From positions 434,001 through 498,000 of the forward strand of contig CAWBNB010000050.1 in NCBI GenBank assembly GCA_963789885.1: a DNA stretch of 64,000 nucleotides, given 5' to 3'. Shown here piece by piece: positions 62,880 through 64,000 of the stretch. A program made the position numbers and the translations under genes. Numbering within the stretch: position 1 is the first letter of the stretch; each line of letters starts with the position of its first letter. The DNA comes from DATEDA01 sp963789885 (GTDB taxonomy: Bacteria; Pseudomonadota; Gammaproteobacteria; Burkholderiales; SG8-39). The notes under the pieces were generated by a model. It was given only the letters and a program-made list of their open reading frames with translations. It ran no database searches and was not told the DNA's origin.

Positions 62880-64000
62880 ATGCATACCATATTCAGCACT
62901 ACGGAGACATTCCTGATCGCGATCGGGATCATCTTCACCGTCCCGTATCTGATCTGGCGCTTGGGCAAGACCGACTACTACGCTCCCCTCGTAGTCGTGC
63001 AAATCATTACCGGAATCTTGCTGGGCCCCGGCATCCTGGGAAGAATCTTTCCGGACTACTACGCCTTCGTCTTTACCCAGCCAGTGGTCCAATCGTTGAA
63101 CGGCATCGCGTGGTGGGCGGTGATGATTTTCGTCTGGATCGCCGGCATCGAGCTGGACCTGAAGAAGGCCTGGGCACATCGCCGGGAGAGCACCATCACC
63201 GCCGGGCTCGCCCTCGCCACGCCGCTGGTGTTGGGCAGCATCGCGGCGGCGGGCATGTTGATGCACGACGGCTGGGTCGGTCCCAAGGCGATGGTCTGGC
63301 AATTCGTCCTCGGCGTGGGCATGGCCTGTGCCGTCACCGCGCTTCCCATCCTGATTCTGCTCATGGAGAAGCTGGCGATCCTGCGGCAAGCCATCGGGCA
63401 GCGCATCCTGCGCTATGCGAGCCTGGATGACATCGCCATCTGGGGCGTGGTGGCCCTGATCCTGATGGACTGGCAGCGGGTGAGCATGCAGGGCGCGTTT
63501 CTGCTCGCCTTCGCAGTTTGCAGTTACGGATTCCGCAAACTGATGGTGCAACTGCCGGAGAGGGACCGCTGGTATGTGGGTCTGATCTGGCTCGCTGTGT
63601 GCGCCTTCGGCGCAGATTGGTCCGGGCTGCATTTCATGGTCGGGGCGTTCCTCGCGGGAGCCGTCATGGATGGCGATTGGTTCGACCAGAAGCAGATGGA
63701 CCTGCTGCGTCACCACGTGCTGTTGGTCGTGATGCCGGTTTTCTTCCTCAGCACGGGTTTGAGGACCAATTGGAGCGTGGGCGGCGAGGCGGTGTTCATC
63801 GCCGCGGCCGTGTTGCTCTTCGCTTCGGTAGCGGGCAAGTTGCTCGGCGTTCAGATGGCAGGGAAGATCCTCAAATGGGAGCCGGGCGAGGCTTCGATCA
63901 TCGGGTGGCTGCTGCAGACGAAGGCGCTGATCATGATCATCTTCGCCAACATCCTCCTGGACAAGGGCGTCATCACCAGCGAGACGTTCACGGCACTGCT
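62880..64000 (+). CDS. Cation:proton antiporter, CPA2 (Kef/NapA-type), 3' end outside window
   Basis: The first 373 codons of a CPA2 antiporter with about eleven membrane helices. It begins MHTIFSTTETFLIAIGIIFT, then VVVQIITGILLGPGILGRIF, and the ion site is expected in the unwound helices around VMIFVWIAGIELDLKKAWAH and ASLDDIAIWGVVALILMDW, where the DD pair fits. HFMVGAFLAGAVMDGDWFDQ and VVMPVFFLSTGLRTNWSVGG are typical Kef/NapA blocks. The cation is likely Na+ or K+ in exchange for H+. The ribosome site is weak. The stop lies beyond base 64000. Confidence 0.9.
   Translation, partial: MHTIFSTTETFLIAIGIIFTVPYLIWRLGKTDYYAPLVVVQIITGILLGPGILGRIFPDYYAFVFTQPVVQSLNGIAWWAVMIFVWIAGIELDLKKAWAHRRESTITAGLALATPLVLGSIAAAGMLMHDGWVGPKAMVWQFVLGVGMACAVTALPILILLMEKLAILRQAIGQRILRYASLDDIAIWGVVALILMDWQRVSMQGAFLLAFAVCSYGFRKLMVQLPERDRWYVGLIWLAVCAFGADWSGLHFMVGAFLAGAVMDGDWFDQKQMDLLRHHVLLVVMPVFFLSTGLRTNWSVGGEAVFIAAAVLLFASVAGKLLGVQMAGKILKWEPGEASIIGWLLQTKALIMIIFANILLDKGVITSETFTAL

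Overview
The window is very GC-rich chromosomal DNA with genes packed on both strands, many ATGA, GTGA and TGATG overlaps, and good GGAGG ribosome-binding sites. The gene content suggests a betaproteobacterium, probably of the Burkholderiales: TRAP (DctPQM) and Bug/TctC-type solute receptors, a BoxR/BoxC/BoxB aerobic benzoyl-CoA cluster with benzoate-CoA ligase, a full-length PurL, and a GGAGGTGATCC ribosome site that matches a betaproteobacterial 16S 3' end. No phage, insertion sequence, CRISPR array, rRNA or tRNA was seen.

Layout. 1-9 kb: a TRAP dicarboxylate transporter, an Asp/Glu racemase-family protein, an LhgO-like FAD oxidase, a D-glutamate cyclase-family protein (DUF1445) and a fused HyuA-HyuB 5-oxoprolinase. 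Together they read as a C5-dicarboxylate, D-glutamate and 5-oxoproline catabolic locus. 9-12 kb: a 922-residue AsmA-like protein with an arm of about 400 residues built from charged octads. 12-18 kb: purL, a terminator, then a parvulin isomerase, BolA, YciB and MsrB on the minus strand. 18-24 kb: small redox and accessory genes, a Bug receptor, a mandelate racemase-family enzyme, a hydrolase, and a broken PQQ-propeller gene. 24.4-30.7 kb: boxR-boxC-boxB divergent from a flavodoxin and a benzoate-CoA ligase; one perfect 14-bp palindrome holds the -10 boxes of both directions. BoxA is not in the window. 30.8-37.6 kb: an IscR-headed Fe-S assembly operon (iscR, an A-type carrier, sufBCDSU, nfu). 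37.6-38.0 kb: a 46-residue secreted peptide gene with a 16-nt perfect match to the 16S rRNA tail, a structured 3' region and a terminator. 38-43.8 kb: an ABC ATPase, an FtsX-type permease and a CrtC/AttH-like protein, then a hydrolase and a BadH-like dehydrogenase. 44-46.4 kb: two genes of different base texture, a secreted protein of unknown function and a lysyl-oxidase fusion protein. 46.8-58.9 kb: a FadH-type reductase, an MFS transporter, a coiled-coil/HhH protein, Hsp15, an UbiB-type kinase, ankyrin and TonB-like proteins, and a Rieske dioxygenase pair. 59-64 kb: a polytopic membrane protein, a PQQ sugar dehydrogenase with a dihaem cytochrome c, a GntR fragment, and the start of a CPA2 antiporter.

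Quality note. Six otherwise well-conserved genes are interrupted by a total of eight apparent single-base insertions and no deletions. Each gene reads intact once the extra base is skipped. This looks more like sequence error than gene decay, and it also creates false fused reading frames (22284-24296, 38679-42248). Features crossing such a site are given their full, corrected extent.
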